DNA of 64,000 nucleotides from Methylomonas fluvii (lineage in GTDB: Bacteria; Pseudomonadota; Gammaproteobacteria; Methylococcales; Methylomonadaceae): contig NZ_JACXST010000003.1 in the NCBI RefSeq assembly GCF_014850975.1, positions 682,001 through 746,000 on the forward strand, given 5' to 3'. A program made the translations under genes and the position numbers. Positions 8,901 to 17,918 of the stretch are shown in pieces (positions within the stretch are counted from its first letter, which is position 1; each line of letters opens with the position of its first letter). The notes beneath the pieces were generated by a model that was not told the origin of the DNA, ran no database searches, and worked only from the letters and a program-made list of their open reading frames with translations.

Positions 8901-10960
8901 GATTCGGCCCTGGCAACCGGCGTAAGACAATCCGTCGTCGTTGTCGATGCCCCCTTCGACGCGCCGAAGCGGTGTAAGCCGGCCAGCAAGCACAAGCTCA
9001 CGCAGGTGACACCCGCCGCCAGCCAGCCGACGCGTTCAAAATGCTGCAATACGGCACCATCCCCGCCGGTCATTAAGCCCGCGTACCAGGCTGCTAAACC
9101 GGATGCGGCCTCGGTGCTCGCGGTATTCACCGCCATGTAACGACCGCGCAACGGTGGCGGCACCCTGCCAATCAGCCAAACCAAGGCCGGAATAGACCGA
9201 GTGGAGGTTAAAGCCATAAACAACACGAACACCAGCGTCGTTTGCCATAGAGGCCCCGGTTGTAACTGAGTCAACCACAGATGCGGAATTATGCTGGCAA
9301 CCATCAATACAGCCAAAACCCCGGCGGCTCCGAAACGATCCACCGCACGGCCAATACCGCGCGCCACCGCGAAAGTCGCCAATCCGGCGCAAAGATAAAT
9401 CCAGGACAAATCACGTAAATCAACACCCAATGTGCCGTTCAAGTGCGCGCCCAGATAAGGCACGATCAGAAAACCGGCAAAAACGATGCAAAAGCTCAAC
9501 ACCCAACCCAAGGCCAGTGCCGGCGAACGCAAACTCCCGCGCCCGGCACCGACCCTAACGGGTGATCGGGGTAAGGCCCGGTACAATCTTAGCCACCACA
9601 AGGCAGATAGTGCCGCAACCGCTAAAAAAGGAATTCGCCAGCCGCCCAACGCCGCCAATCCCAGGCCCGAGGGCACACCGATCACGGCACACACGCCGAA
9701 GGCCGACATAATGGTACCGATGGCCTGGCCGCGGCGCTCGGGCTCGATGCGGTCGGCTATCATCGCCATCATGGTTGCGTTCATCAACCCGGCGCAAGCA
9801 CCCGCCAACGCCCGCGCGACCAGTAATTCGCCGAATTGCCCCGCAAAACCGCAAGCCAGCGTGGCGACCACAAATCCGGCGTACAAGGCCAACAAGGTGC
9901 GCTTGCGGTCGCCGCGATCAATCCATCGACCACCGACCAGGCTGGTCAGCGCCGAGGCCAGCGTATAGACACCAACCAGGGATCCGAAGCGCGCCGGACC
10001 AATGTCAAAATCGCGCATCAGCGCCGCGCCCAGCGGCATCAGCACCATATAATCAAGTAAAAGCGTGAATTGAAGTACCGCAAACAACAGCACTAAGCGA
10101 CGCCCCGCAACGCTAGCCGACGCTTCGGCGGACGAGCCGACCGAGGCCATGCTCACAGGCAAAGGCAGTGCTTGAGGCAACGGCAAATCGGCTTGTCTTA
10201 CCGGGACGACGACAGGTGTACCGTCGGGTGCGGTCAGGATATAGCTATCGATACCGTAAAGCTGCCGCAATAAAACCGGATTCAATACATCCACCGGGGA
10301 ACCGCAGGCCGCTAGTCGGCCGTTATCCAGGGCCACCAACCAATCCGCATGGCGCGCGGCAACCAGGTCGTGCATCACCACGATCACGGTGCGACCGGCA
10401 TCCGCCAACGCCCGCAACAAGGCGATCAATTCCAGCTGGTGCCCGGGATCAAGCATGCTGCCGGGTTCGTCCAGCAGCAGGACCGGCGTGGACTGGGTCA
10501 GCATCATCGCTATCCACGCGCGTTGCCGCTGCCCGCCGGAAAGTTTGTCCAACGGCTGTCCAGCCAATTCCGTCAGATCGGTAAGACGCAAGGCTTCGCA
10601 TCGGGCGGCCTCGTCTTCTGCTGACCAGCTCGCCATCCAATGCCGATGAGGATGGCGTGCCAGCGCTAGCAAATCGTTTACCCTCAGTCCGACCGGCGCT
10701 TGCGGAAACTGCGGTAAAAAACCCACGCTACGTGCCAAGTCGGCGGTCGAGAATAGTCGCAAATCGTCTTCGCCCAGCTGGATACATCCTGAATCGGCTT
10801 GATGCAGACGAGCCAGGCAACGCAGCAAGGTGCTCTTGCCGCAGCCGTTGGCGCCGACAATGGCGGTCACCCGTCCGGCCGGAATTTGCAGGCTGAGGTC
10901 GCGCAATACGGGTTCCGCACCATAGCCGGCGATTACTTGGTCAACCCGAAACTCCAACAT
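8897..10960 (-). CDS. FepC-type ABC ATPase fused to an MFS transporter
   Basis: 687 residues from the ATG at 10960, which overlaps the permease stop (TAATG); longer upstream readings are shadows of that permease. Residues ~1-255 form an iron-siderophore ABC ATPase: Walker A GANGCGKST, signature LSGGQRQRAW, Walker B VLLLDEP and the switch His in VMHD. After a Pro/Ala/Ser-rich linker (~255-290), residues ~290-687 form a multi-helix MFS permease with GGRWIDRGDRKRT, the loop-2 MFS motif. In enterobactin systems these are two proteins: FepC powers import, and EntS exports the new siderophore. Here they form one open frame with no stop or frameshift. The ATPase should pair with the two FecCD permeases upstream; the MFS half is probably the siderophore exporter, or an inner-membrane importer. 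Confidence 0.9.
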   Translation of the reverse strand: MLEFRVDQVIAGYGAEPVLRDLSLQIPAGRVTAIVGANGCGKSTLLRCLARLHQADSGCIQLGEDDLRLFSTADLARSVGFLPQFPQAPVGLRVNDLLALARHPHRHWMASWSAEDEAARCEALRLTDLTELAGQPLDKLSGGQRQRAWIAMMLTQSTPVLLLDEPGSMLDPGHQLELIALLRALADAGRTVIVVMHDLVAARHADWLVALDNGRLAACGSPVDVLNPVLLRQLYGIDSYILTAPDGTPVVVPVRQADLPLPQALPLPVSMASVGSSAEASASVAGRRLVLLFAVLQFTLLLDYMVLMPLGAALMRDFDIGPARFGSLVGVYTLASALTSLVGGRWIDRGDRKRTLLALYAGFVVATLACGFAGQFGELLVARALAGACAGLMNATMMAMIADRIEPERRGQAIGTIMSAFGVCAVIGVPSGLGLAALGGWRIPFLAVAALSALWWLRLYRALPRSPVRVGAGRGSLRSPALALGWVLSFCIVFAGFLIVPYLGAHLNGTLGVDLRDLSWIYLCAGLATFAVARGIGRAVDRFGAAGVLAVLMVASIIPHLWLTQLQPGPLWQTTLVFVLFMALTSTRSIPALVWLIGRVPPPLRGRYMAVNTASTEAASGLAAWYAGLMTGGDGAVLQHFERVGWLAAGVTCVSLCLLAGLHRFGASKGASTTTTDCLTPVARAES

Positions 10961-11943
10961 TACCCGGCTCCGCAAGCTTTCGGCCGCACCAACAGCCACA
11001 ATAAAAAAGGACCACCCAAAAAACCGGATACTACGCCGACGGGCACTTCGACCGGTGCGGCCGCTATGCGCCCGAGCAAGTCTGCACCCGTGACCAGTAC
11101 CGCACCGATACTGGCGGAACACCATACCGGTATGCCGCCGTCCGGCGACAATCGCTGTGCCAGCATCGGCGCGGCGAGCGCGACGAAGCCAATAGGGCCG
11201 CCGACGCCCACCGTGACGCCCGCCAGCGCGGCGGCCAGCATCAGCACGGTAAAGCGCAGCTGACCTAAATTGACCCCCAAACCGCGAATACTGTCGTCGT
11301 GCAGACATAACAGTGCCAAAGCGCGGGAGATGACCCAACAGGCTGTCAGCAAGATGCCGAGCAGCGCCGCAGCCACCGTGACCACAGGCCAGGCGCGTCC
11401 AGCTAAACTTCCGACACTAAACGCATACAGACCGGTGGCATGGAAGATGGGCAATGTCGCCAAGGCAATGTCAAAGCCGGCGCGCAGTAAACTGGCAATG
11501 CCCAGCCCGACCACGAGCACCCGGTAACCGCGCGTACCCACACCGCCGGCGGCCAGCAAGGTGAATACAGCGGTGATCAGCGCACCCGCCACCGCACACC
11601 ACCACGGGCCCAACAAACCGGTCGGATTTAGCATCAAACTCAGGGCCAACGCCAGTAACGCACCGTCGTTGATTCCCAAAACATCGGGGCTGGCCAAGCG
11701 ATTACGCGTCAAGTTTTGCAATAAGGCGCCGGCGGCGCCGAGCCCGATGCCAACCACGAGTGCCGCACATAAGCGCGGCAAGCGAAATTGCGTGACCAGC
11801 GTGGACAGCCAGTCGGCCCCTGGGCCAAACAAGCCGGCATACACTTGCGATGCCGACAAGCGTGGCGTGCCGGCAACCAGCGCGGCATAGGCCAACATCA
11901 GCAATAATGGTATCGGCGCTAGGCGGCGAACAGCCTTGGTCAT
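10960..11943 (-). CDS. FecCD-family siderophore permease (FepG-like)
   Basis: 327 residues, hydrophobic throughout, with about nine to ten predicted membrane helices. It has the family signatures LCAALVVGIGLGAAGALLQ, NRLASPDVLGINDGA and GPIGFVALAAPMLAQRL. Its ATG overlaps the stop of the second permease gene (ATGA), and its own stop overlaps the ATPase-MFS start. Together with the next gene it should form the heterodimeric inner-membrane channel for the ferric siderophore. Confidence 0.92.
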   Translation of the reverse strand: MTKAVRRLAPIPLLLMLAYAALVAGTPRLSASQVYAGLFGPGADWLSTLVTQFRLPRLCAALVVGIGLGAAGALLQNLTRNRLASPDVLGINDGALLALALSLMLNPTGLLGPWWCAVAGALITAVFTLLAAGGVGTRGYRVLVVGLGIASLLRAGFDIALATLPIFHATGLYAFSVGSLAGRAWPVVTVAAALLGILLTACWVISRALALLCLHDDSIRGLGVNLGQLRFTVLMLAAALAGVTVGVGGPIGFVALAAPMLAQRLSPDGGIPVWCSASIGAVLVTGADLLGRIAAAPVEVPVGVVSGFLGGPFLLWLLVRPKACGAG

Positions 11944-12962
11944 CGCTCAGTTCCGGCCGGCATTAAAGCCAGTGTGGCGTCGCGATTTACCATCCAGATC
12001 AGCAAGGGCGCGCCGATGCCGGCCAATACGGCGCTAACTGGCGCTTCGAACGGGGCAAGCAACAAGCGCGAGCTTAAATCAGCCGACAGCATCAGCGCCG
12101 ACCCCAGCAAAATAGAATAGGGAAGTTGGGAGGCGATCGTCACTCCGGCCAGCGTCCTGGCGCAATACGGGGCGATTAACCCCAAAAACGGAATAGGGCC
12201 AGCAAGTGCTACGCTGGTGCCGGTCAACAGTGCCACGACCACCACCGCCCCCACCCTAGCCGGAGCGGGTCTCTGACCCAACGCGCGCGCCAGATCATCG
12301 CCCAAGGCCAGCGCCGATAACGGGCGCACCAGCCCCATGGCCGCCGTCAAACCGACGCCTATCAGCACCAGGCTAGGCCAAAGTAAGCCAGCATGCGGAT
12401 GGGCTAAGGAACCCAACAACCAAAATCGATAACGATCTAGATTGGCGGTGCTGACCAAGGCCAGCCACGCCGTCAGGCTATGGCAGGTGGCGGTGAGCGC
12501 CAATCCGGCCAACACCAGCCGTAAAGGCGATGACTGGCCACCGCCAGCACGCGCCAGCAGCAAGACCAAAAGACTGCCCAAGGTTGCCCCACCCAGCGCC
12601 CAGCCGATCTGCGCAGCAGGACTTTGCCCGGCAAACAAAGCGATGCCGAGTGCCACCCCAAGTGCGGCACCACTGTTGACACCCAATAACCCGGTTTCAG
12701 CGAGTGGATTGCGCGTGACGGTCTGCAACAAAACCCCGGCAGCGCCCAATGCCGCACCCAGGGCCAAGGCCTTAAGTAGGCGGGGCAGCCGCAATTCGCC
12801 CAGTACCAGATCGACATGGGCGTCGCTGGACGCCCCTAGCAGCCAATGCAGACTGTCTTGCCAGCCGACACCACCTGCGCCAAAGCTTAACGATGCGAAG
12901 GCCAACAACAGCACGAAAAGTGGCAGCAGAACAACTAAAAGGGCGGATTTAGGCGCCTTCAC
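11940..12962 (-). CDS. FecCD-family siderophore permease (FepD-like)
   Basis: 340 residues with a GTG start inside the overlap GTGA with the binding-protein gene. Family signatures: ALALGAALGAAGVLLQTVTRNPLAETGLLG and GPIPFLGLIAPYCARTL. It is the partner of the 10960-11943 permease; the two are paralogous, as FepD and FepG are. Overlapping stops and starts through the operon point to translational coupling and fixed stoichiometry. Confidence 0.92.
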   Translation of the reverse strand: MKAPKSALLVVLLPLFVLLLAFASLSFGAGGVGWQDSLHWLLGASSDAHVDLVLGELRLPRLLKALALGAALGAAGVLLQTVTRNPLAETGLLGVNSGAALGVALGIALFAGQSPAAQIGWALGGATLGSLLVLLLARAGGGQSSPLRLVLAGLALTATCHSLTAWLALVSTANLDRYRFWLLGSLAHPHAGLLWPSLVLIGVGLTAAMGLVRPLSALALGDDLARALGQRPAPARVGAVVVVALLTGTSVALAGPIPFLGLIAPYCARTLAGVTIASQLPYSILLGSALMLSADLSSRLLLAPFEAPVSAVLAGIGAPLLIWMVNRDATLALMPAGTER

Positions 12963-13897
12963 GATCCGCTCTCCACCGCGTCAAATGCCGATACCACATC
13001 TTCGAGGAGGGTTTTGGCAGCCAGCGGACCACCGATGACCGTCCATAAAGCCGCATCCACTTCGCGCACTCGATGCAGCCGCGCTGCCCGCAATTCCGCA
13101 AAAGCCGGTTCGTCTCGCAAGGCAGCGACGCCGCGCGGATCGGGTGCAAAATTACCGATGAACAACCAATCGCCGTCGATGTCGGCCAATACTTCCCGGC
13201 TTAACGGCGCTCCATGTCCGGCACCGGGTTGACGTTGGGCAGCAGGCCGAGTCAAACCCAAATCTGTCAGAACCCGCCCGGCAAACGCATCGCCCAGCAT
13301 ATACATGGGGCCGTTCGGCGTAAGCCGAACAATGCTCACCGATTCACCCCAGTGCGTTTTCAGCTGTTCTCGCAGGCGGGCAGCCAGCGTACGATACTCT
13401 TCGAGTACTTGCGAGCCGGCCTGCTGCCGACCCACCGCATCGGCAATACGCCTTACGCTGTCTTGCCAGTGTTCACCAGGATAAAAGCTGACTATGGTCG
13501 GCGCAATCGCGCGTAATTGCTCCAGGAATGCAGGATCGCTCTGACCGCCGGCCAAGATCAAATCCGGGCGCAGAGCGACGATGCGATCCAAGGATGGCTG
13601 GGCGAAATCACCTACACTGTCTATCCCATTCACCCGTTCCCCCAAATAGCGCGGCGGGTGCTGGCTGCCGCGACCGTTGCTGGCACCGACGGGCCGGAGA
13701 CCAAGCGCCAGCGCGGCGTCCAAATCCAACTCGCTCAATGCCACCACGCGTTGCGCCGCTTGTGGCACGCTTACCGGTCGGCCGATGGCATCGATTAACT
13801 CACGAGCCCCCTGTTCCGGCGTTGCCGGCGGCGGGCCATCGCATGCTGCTAATAGTAATATCAGCACAATCCTTACCCTAAACATACGTCTTTTCAT
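12959..13897 (-). CDS. Periplasmic ferric-siderophore binding lipoprotein (FepB-like)
   Basis: 312 residues. The N-terminus MKRRMFRVRIVLILLLAAC is a lipoprotein signal with lipobox LLAAC, so the mature protein is probably anchored by Cys19. The TroA-like fold is supported by RVVALSELDLDAALALGLRPVGAS and SVGDFAQPSLDRIVALRPDLILAGG, typical of the FepB/FecB/BtuF class. It should hand the ferric siderophore to the FepD/FepG-like channel. Its start overlaps the stop of the reductase gene (ATGA). Confidence 0.9.
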   Translation of the reverse strand: MKRRMFRVRIVLILLLAACDGPPPATPEQGARELIDAIGRPVSVPQAAQRVVALSELDLDAALALGLRPVGASNGRGSQHPPRYLGERVNGIDSVGDFAQPSLDRIVALRPDLILAGGQSDPAFLEQLRAIAPTIVSFYPGEHWQDSVRRIADAVGRQQAGSQVLEEYRTLAARLREQLKTHWGESVSIVRLTPNGPMYMLGDAFAGRVLTDLGLTRPAAQRQPGAGHGAPLSREVLADIDGDWLFIGNFAPDPRGVAALRDEPAFAELRAARLHRVREVDAALWTVIGGPLAAKTLLEDVVSAFDAVESGS

Positions 13898-14682
13898 GTA
13901 TTCCCATCCATGCAGCGGTGCCGCTCGTCGTGGTAATCCTCTTCACTCCAACCCCGACACCAATAGGGCACTGCGTAAAGAGACGCGGGGGGTAAACCTC
14001 GTTCGCGCAGCAGGTATTGGCGAATGGCGAGCACAGAGGCACTCTCGCCGGCTATCGTCGCGAATACCTGTGCCTCCGCCGGCCAACGGATTTGGCGGAC
14101 GGCGCCCGTCAGTGGGCTCGAAGCGCGCGCATGCAACCACTGCAACTGCACGCCCGGCGGATGCTGCAAAACCAGTTGGTCCGCCGCGTCCGTCACTTCG
14201 ATCAAGGCCACTCCGCTTGCCGTGGCCGATAGGGTTTCCAGTACCGCTGCGATAGCCGGAAGGGCGGTCAAATCGCCGGCCAGCAAATGAAAATCGGCCG
14301 CGGCACTCGACAACGGGGGACCGCCAACGCCGGCAAGACCGATAATGTCGCCGATTGCGGCACGGATGGCCCAGCGCGAACCGGGACCGTCGTCGCCGTG
14401 CAGCACGAAATCGACATCGAGCAAATTCTCGGCAAAATCGACGCGGCGCAGGCTATAGGCACGCGCTACGGACCGGAAGCCGTCCGGCCACTGCGCGTCG
14501 CCGGTCGAGTTCGCGCCTGAAACAGGTAGCAGCAATTTGAGATGCGCGCCTGGCCCAGCATGCGCGATGTTTTGCAAGGCCTCGCCGTGAAAACGGATAC
14601 GGCGTAAACGCGGGCCCAAACTGAGTGTTTGCCGTACAGTTAAGCGCTGAGGAACGCGGGTATGCGTACTAAGGGTCGTCAT
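13894..14682 (-). CDS. Siderophore-interacting protein, ferric-siderophore reductase (ViuB/YqjH-like)
   Basis: 262 residues from the ATG at 14682, chosen because the family N-terminus (TVRQTLSLGPRLRRIRFHGE) follows closely. The FAD-binding motif RAYSLRR is at about residue 75, and the C-terminal half has the SIP pattern GDLTALPAI and ends in YWCRGWSEEDYH. These cytoplasmic flavoproteins use NAD(P)H to reduce the ferric chelate and release iron. Next to catechol genes it is the expected iron-release step. It is the first gene of the transport block after the regulator. Confidence 0.88.
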   Translation of the reverse strand: MTTLSTHTRVPQRLTVRQTLSLGPRLRRIRFHGEALQNIAHAGPGAHLKLLLPVSGANSTGDAQWPDGFRSVARAYSLRRVDFAENLLDVDFVLHGDDGPGSRWAIRAAIGDIIGLAGVGGPPLSSAAADFHLLAGDLTALPAIAAVLETLSATASGVALIEVTDAADQLVLQHPPGVQLQWLHARASSPLTGAVRQIRWPAEAQVFATIAGESASVLAIRQYLLRERGLPPASLYAVPYWCRGWSEEDYHDERHRCMDGNT

Positions 14683-14800
14683 GCAAAAAATCGAGTGGTT
14701 AAGCTGACGTGGGATTATACGGTCGGCCATGGGGTAACTGGGGCGCGGGGCCGTGGATTGAACGGCTGGCAAAGCAGCATGCATTTTTTGCAAAGATGGC

Positions 14801-15781
14801 TTAGCAATGAGCGCGCAAGCTGCCGGGGGGAGTGCCAAATTGGCGACGGAAAGCCGTTGCGAAGTTGCCGGCGTTGGTGTAACCGGCCAAATGCGCCGCT
14901 TCGCTGACACTGACACCGTCGCATTCCAACGCGTGGCGCGCCTGATCCAGCAGCCTGCGACGCTGATACGCGAACACACTACTGCCGGTGTATTGGCGAA
15001 AGTAGCGCTGCAGGGTACTGGGACTCATGCCGATGCGCTCGGCCAAGGCCTGCATCGACCAGCCGTCGCCCTCTCCGCTATCGAGAAAGGCGCAAAATTC
15101 GGCCAATCGCCGCCGTTCGCGCGGCCTAAGCACGCACTCTGGCTCCCGGTGGCCGTCCGTCAGCGCCGCCAAAGACTCGGCGGCGATATCCAAGCAGCGA
15201 CTTTCCAAGCATAGGCTCATCAGCGGCGTGCCGGAGGCGCACAATTCGAACACGCTAGCCGCCAAAGCCCGCAAGCGCGCAGACAATCGCCACTGTTGTG
15301 CCGCCAGATGGGTACCGCGCAATTGGTTCAGCCCCGGGTGTGGGGATAGTACGTGTTCGTGCTCGGCCAGCCAGCGGGTACCGAATGCCAAACTCACCAC
15401 CTTCCGCCGCGCGCCGCGCCGCAACTGACGGGAAAAGCACTCGCGCCGACTTAAAGCGACGACCAGTCCGCGATGATCGCCACCTGCGCCCAGCAGAAAA
15501 CGTTGACCGCCGTAGCTTACATCCGCCTCTCCAGCCAGCGGCAACACGATCAACAGCCCCGGCTGCAACATTCCCGTCACTTCCATATCGAGTTCGTCCC
15601 GCACATCTGACGCGTACAGCGACAAATCGGGCTGCAGCTGAAACTCCCTCAGCCGACCACTGACTATCGGGGAGCCGCTGGGAGCCAAGGGTACAGCCGC
15701 ACCTCCAGGGGTGCTTAGACCCGGTCGCGACAGGGCCGAGCAGTCGATCTTGGATAAGGTGATAGTTGATAGCCGATTCAT
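14801..15781 (-). CDS. AraC-family regulator of the siderophore island (PchR-like)
   Basis: 326 residues from the ATG at 15781. An upstream ATG at 15826 would add 15 residues and cannot be excluded. The C-terminal ~100 residues hold two helix-turn-helix units: MQALAERIGMSPSTLQRYFRQYTG and VSVSEAAHLAGYTNAGNFATAFRRQFG. The N-terminal domain is long and ligand-sensing in style, as in PchR/YbtA-type regulators that activate receptor and biosynthesis genes when the ferric siderophore is present. It lies beside the divergent promoter region at 15782-15938, which it probably controls. Confidence 0.88.
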   Translation of the reverse strand: MNRLSTITLSKIDCSALSRPGLSTPGGAAVPLAPSGSPIVSGRLREFQLQPDLSLYASDVRDELDMEVTGMLQPGLLIVLPLAGEADVSYGGQRFLLGAGGDHRGLVVALSRRECFSRQLRRGARRKVVSLAFGTRWLAEHEHVLSPHPGLNQLRGTHLAAQQWRLSARLRALAASVFELCASGTPLMSLCLESRCLDIAAESLAALTDGHREPECVLRPRERRRLAEFCAFLDSGEGDGWSMQALAERIGMSPSTLQRYFRQYTGSSVFAYQRRRLLDQARHALECDGVSVSEAAHLAGYTNAGNFATAFRRQFGTPPGSLRAHC

Positions 15782-15886
15782 AGGATTTTGCCCGAGTGAT
15801 TCATGAATGATGTTCCAAGCCGTCATCTGCGCGGCCCGCAAAGGAATCCGGTTCCCCCGCAAACGCACGTATTTGCTTTGAGTCGG

Positions 15887-15915
15887 ATAATAGCAGCCAC
15901 TAATGTTAATGTAAA
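15887..15915 (-). promoter_or_regulatory. Sigma70-type promoter for the regulator and transport operon
   Basis: Read on the minus strand: TTTACA (15915-15910), a 17-bp spacer, then TATTAT (15892-15887). This is a near-consensus promoter about 106 bp before the regulator start. Its -35 box lies inside the Fur-like site, so Fur binding would block it. Confidence 0.6.
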
Positions 15916-15923
15916 TCATTCCT
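15905..15923 (+). promoter_or_regulatory. Putative Fur box between the divergent siderophore operons
   Basis: GTTAATGTAAATCATTCCT matches the 19-bp Fur consensus at 13 positions by hand alignment, including the core AATCATT. It lies 16 bp before the receptor ATG and overlaps the -35 box of the opposite promoter, so one site could repress both operons when iron is plentiful. Confidence 0.55.
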
Positions 15924-15938
15924 ATTTGAAGACTAATC

Positions 15939-17912
15939 ATGAAAACCAGCTTCCCTGTCGGTTCGAAACTTACCCTCCCCTTAACTTTCTTTTTACTCGC
16001 GGCAACCGAACACTCGGTGGCTGGCTCAAATGAAGCGGATACGGATAAGACTGTCGTCATGGACACGATTAACGTGACCGGTAAAGCGGTCAAAACTGAC
16101 ACAGACACCGAAACGGTGGAAGACACACTCTCGACGTCGATCAAGGACGTATTCGAAAAAAATATCTCGGTCGGCGTCGGCGGCCCTACCGCGACTTCTC
16201 AAAAGGTGTTTGTCAACGGCATCGAGGAAACCAATCTCAACGTACAGATCGACGGTGCCCGGCAGGTAAACAATATATGGCATCACAACGCCAACCTGCT
16301 GATCGACCCCGGCGTGCTAAAAGCGGTCAGCGTGGATGCCGGCGTCGCAGCGGCGGACGCCGGCCCCGGCGCGCTAGGTGGCTCTTTGCGCTACGAAACC
16401 AAAGACGTCGATGACTTGTTGCAGCCCGGACGGGATTACGGTGCATTTTTAAGCGGCGGCTTCGCCAGCAACCTAGACACGTTTACCAAATCCGGCGCCG
16501 CCTACGGGCGGTATCGCGATGTCGAAGCCATGGGCTATGCCTCGCACGCCGAAGGCGGCAACTACGATGCCGGCAATGGTGATCCAGTCCTGGGCACCGG
16601 CACCAACCTGTTGAGCGCTTTAGGAAAACTAGCCTACACCACGGAGGGCGGACACCGTTTCGAGGCCTCGGCTCAGCATCTTTCGGACGACGAAATTCGA
16701 CCGTTCCGCGCCAATTTCGCCGCAGTGCGTGGTCAGACCTTATTGTCGGAAAATATCTTCAACCGCAATACCGCCAACTTCAAGTACAGCACTCGGCAGC
16801 CGAGCAAGTTTTACGATCCGGAGGTCCGCTTTTACTATAACGATACGTCGCTTTCCCGACCGAATCCGAACGGCGGATTTCGTCCCGGCTATTTCGATTC
16901 CACCATCGAAAGCGTCGGGGCGACGGCGTTGAACCGCCTCAAAACGCCGTTGGGCGAACTCAGCGCCGGCATGGATTTTTACCAGGACCGAGCTCGAACC
17001 GATAACTTTCACGATGCTTCGATGACCGAAACAGCCCGAAATTTAGGCGGATTCGCGCAATTACGCAGTGAGCCCGCCGACTGGCTTAAATTTTCCGGCG
17101 GCGTCCGTCTTGATTCTCAAGAGTTCGAATCGGTAGACCGGAAACTGTTCGACAATACCGGCGCCAGCCCCAACGTTTCGCTCAGCATCACGCCCTTGAC
17201 GGACTTGACGCTGAACGGCAGTTATTCCTATGTCTTCGGCGGCATCCAGCTGGCCGAAGCAGCACTCTTCCACACCATGCCGTATTCGGCTTATTCCGCC
17301 GATCTTGCAGCGCAACGCTCCACCAACGCCAAGGCCGGGCTCAGTTACCGCTTGGCAAGCGTCAAGTTTGAGGGCGAAGTGTTTTCGACCCGAATCCAAA
17401 ATACGCCGGCATATCAAGAGGGCGAAGACAGTTTCGTCCGGGTTAACGGCCCGGCAGTCAAAACCGAAGGCTTGAATCTAGGCGTAGGCTATCAACGCGC
17501 AAATGCCGATTTCGGCGCGCATTACACCAATACCGAAGTCAGCTACGATCATTCTCAACTCGGCACACTGGCGTTCTACTTAGGCTCGCCCGTCGGCGAA
17601 ATCATCAAGCTGCACGCCGCCTATGCGTGGCCGGAACTAGGTATAAAAACCGGGGTAAGTTCGGAAATCGCCCTGAAGTACCGCTTCGCACAGGATTCGG
17701 GCAATCGCGATCTCAACGGCTATCACACCTACAACGTCTTCGCCCAATGGCAGCCGAATTTTTACCGCGGCCTGACGCTGCGCGCCGAAGTCAACAATCT
17801 CACCGATGAAGACTATACCGATCGCTACACCGCCGGTACTGCAGTCGGATTCATTACGCCGCTGCAAAATCCCGGCCGTAGCGTACTAGTTTCAACCAGA
17901 CTGGAGTTCTGA
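15939..17912 (+). CDS. TonB-dependent ferric-siderophore receptor
   Basis: 657 residues: a signal peptide (about 1-29), a TonB-box-like TVVMDTINVTG near residue 38, a plug domain with VFVNGIEETNLNVQIDGAR and a beta-barrel ending in F (VSTRLEF), as outer-membrane barrels do. EVNNLTDEDYTDRY near the end is the usual receptor C-terminal pattern. It should import the ferric catechol made by the genes downstream. It is the first gene of the rightward operon, 6 bp before entC, and starts just after the Fur-like site. The plug start is shorter than in many receptors. Confidence 0.92.
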   Translation: MKTSFPVGSKLTLPLTFFLLAATEHSVAGSNEADTDKTVVMDTINVTGKAVKTDTDTETVEDTLSTSIKDVFEKNISVGVGGPTATSQKVFVNGIEETNLNVQIDGARQVNNIWHHNANLLIDPGVLKAVSVDAGVAAADAGPGALGGSLRYETKDVDDLLQPGRDYGAFLSGGFASNLDTFTKSGAAYGRYRDVEAMGYASHAEGGNYDAGNGDPVLGTGTNLLSALGKLAYTTEGGHRFEASAQHLSDDEIRPFRANFAAVRGQTLLSENIFNRNTANFKYSTRQPSKFYDPEVRFYYNDTSLSRPNPNGGFRPGYFDSTIESVGATALNRLKTPLGELSAGMDFYQDRARTDNFHDASMTETARNLGGFAQLRSEPADWLKFSGGVRLDSQEFESVDRKLFDNTGASPNVSLSITPLTDLTLNGSYSYVFGGIQLAEAALFHTMPYSAYSADLAAQRSTNAKAGLSYRLASVKFEGEVFSTRIQNTPAYQEGEDSFVRVNGPAVKTEGLNLGVGYQRANADFGAHYTNTEVSYDHSQLGTLAFYLGSPVGEIIKLHAAYAWPELGIKTGVSSEIALKYRFAQDSGNRDLNGYHTYNVFAQWQPNFYRGLTLRAEVNNLTDEDYTDRYTAGTAVGFITPLQNPGRSVLVSTRLEF

Positions 17913-17918
17913 ACCCCT

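Noticed and set aside
10961-11338. N-terminal extension of the ABC-MFS protein
   Set aside because: The extra 126 residues are a shadow of the FecCD permease frame; composition is Arg/Gly-rich and the family start is at 10960 with a TAATG overlap.
15827-16144. Longer N-terminus for the AraC regulator
   Set aside because: It would run across the divergent promoter region and into the receptor gene; the low-complexity Val/Ser sequence is a shadow of the receptor signal region.
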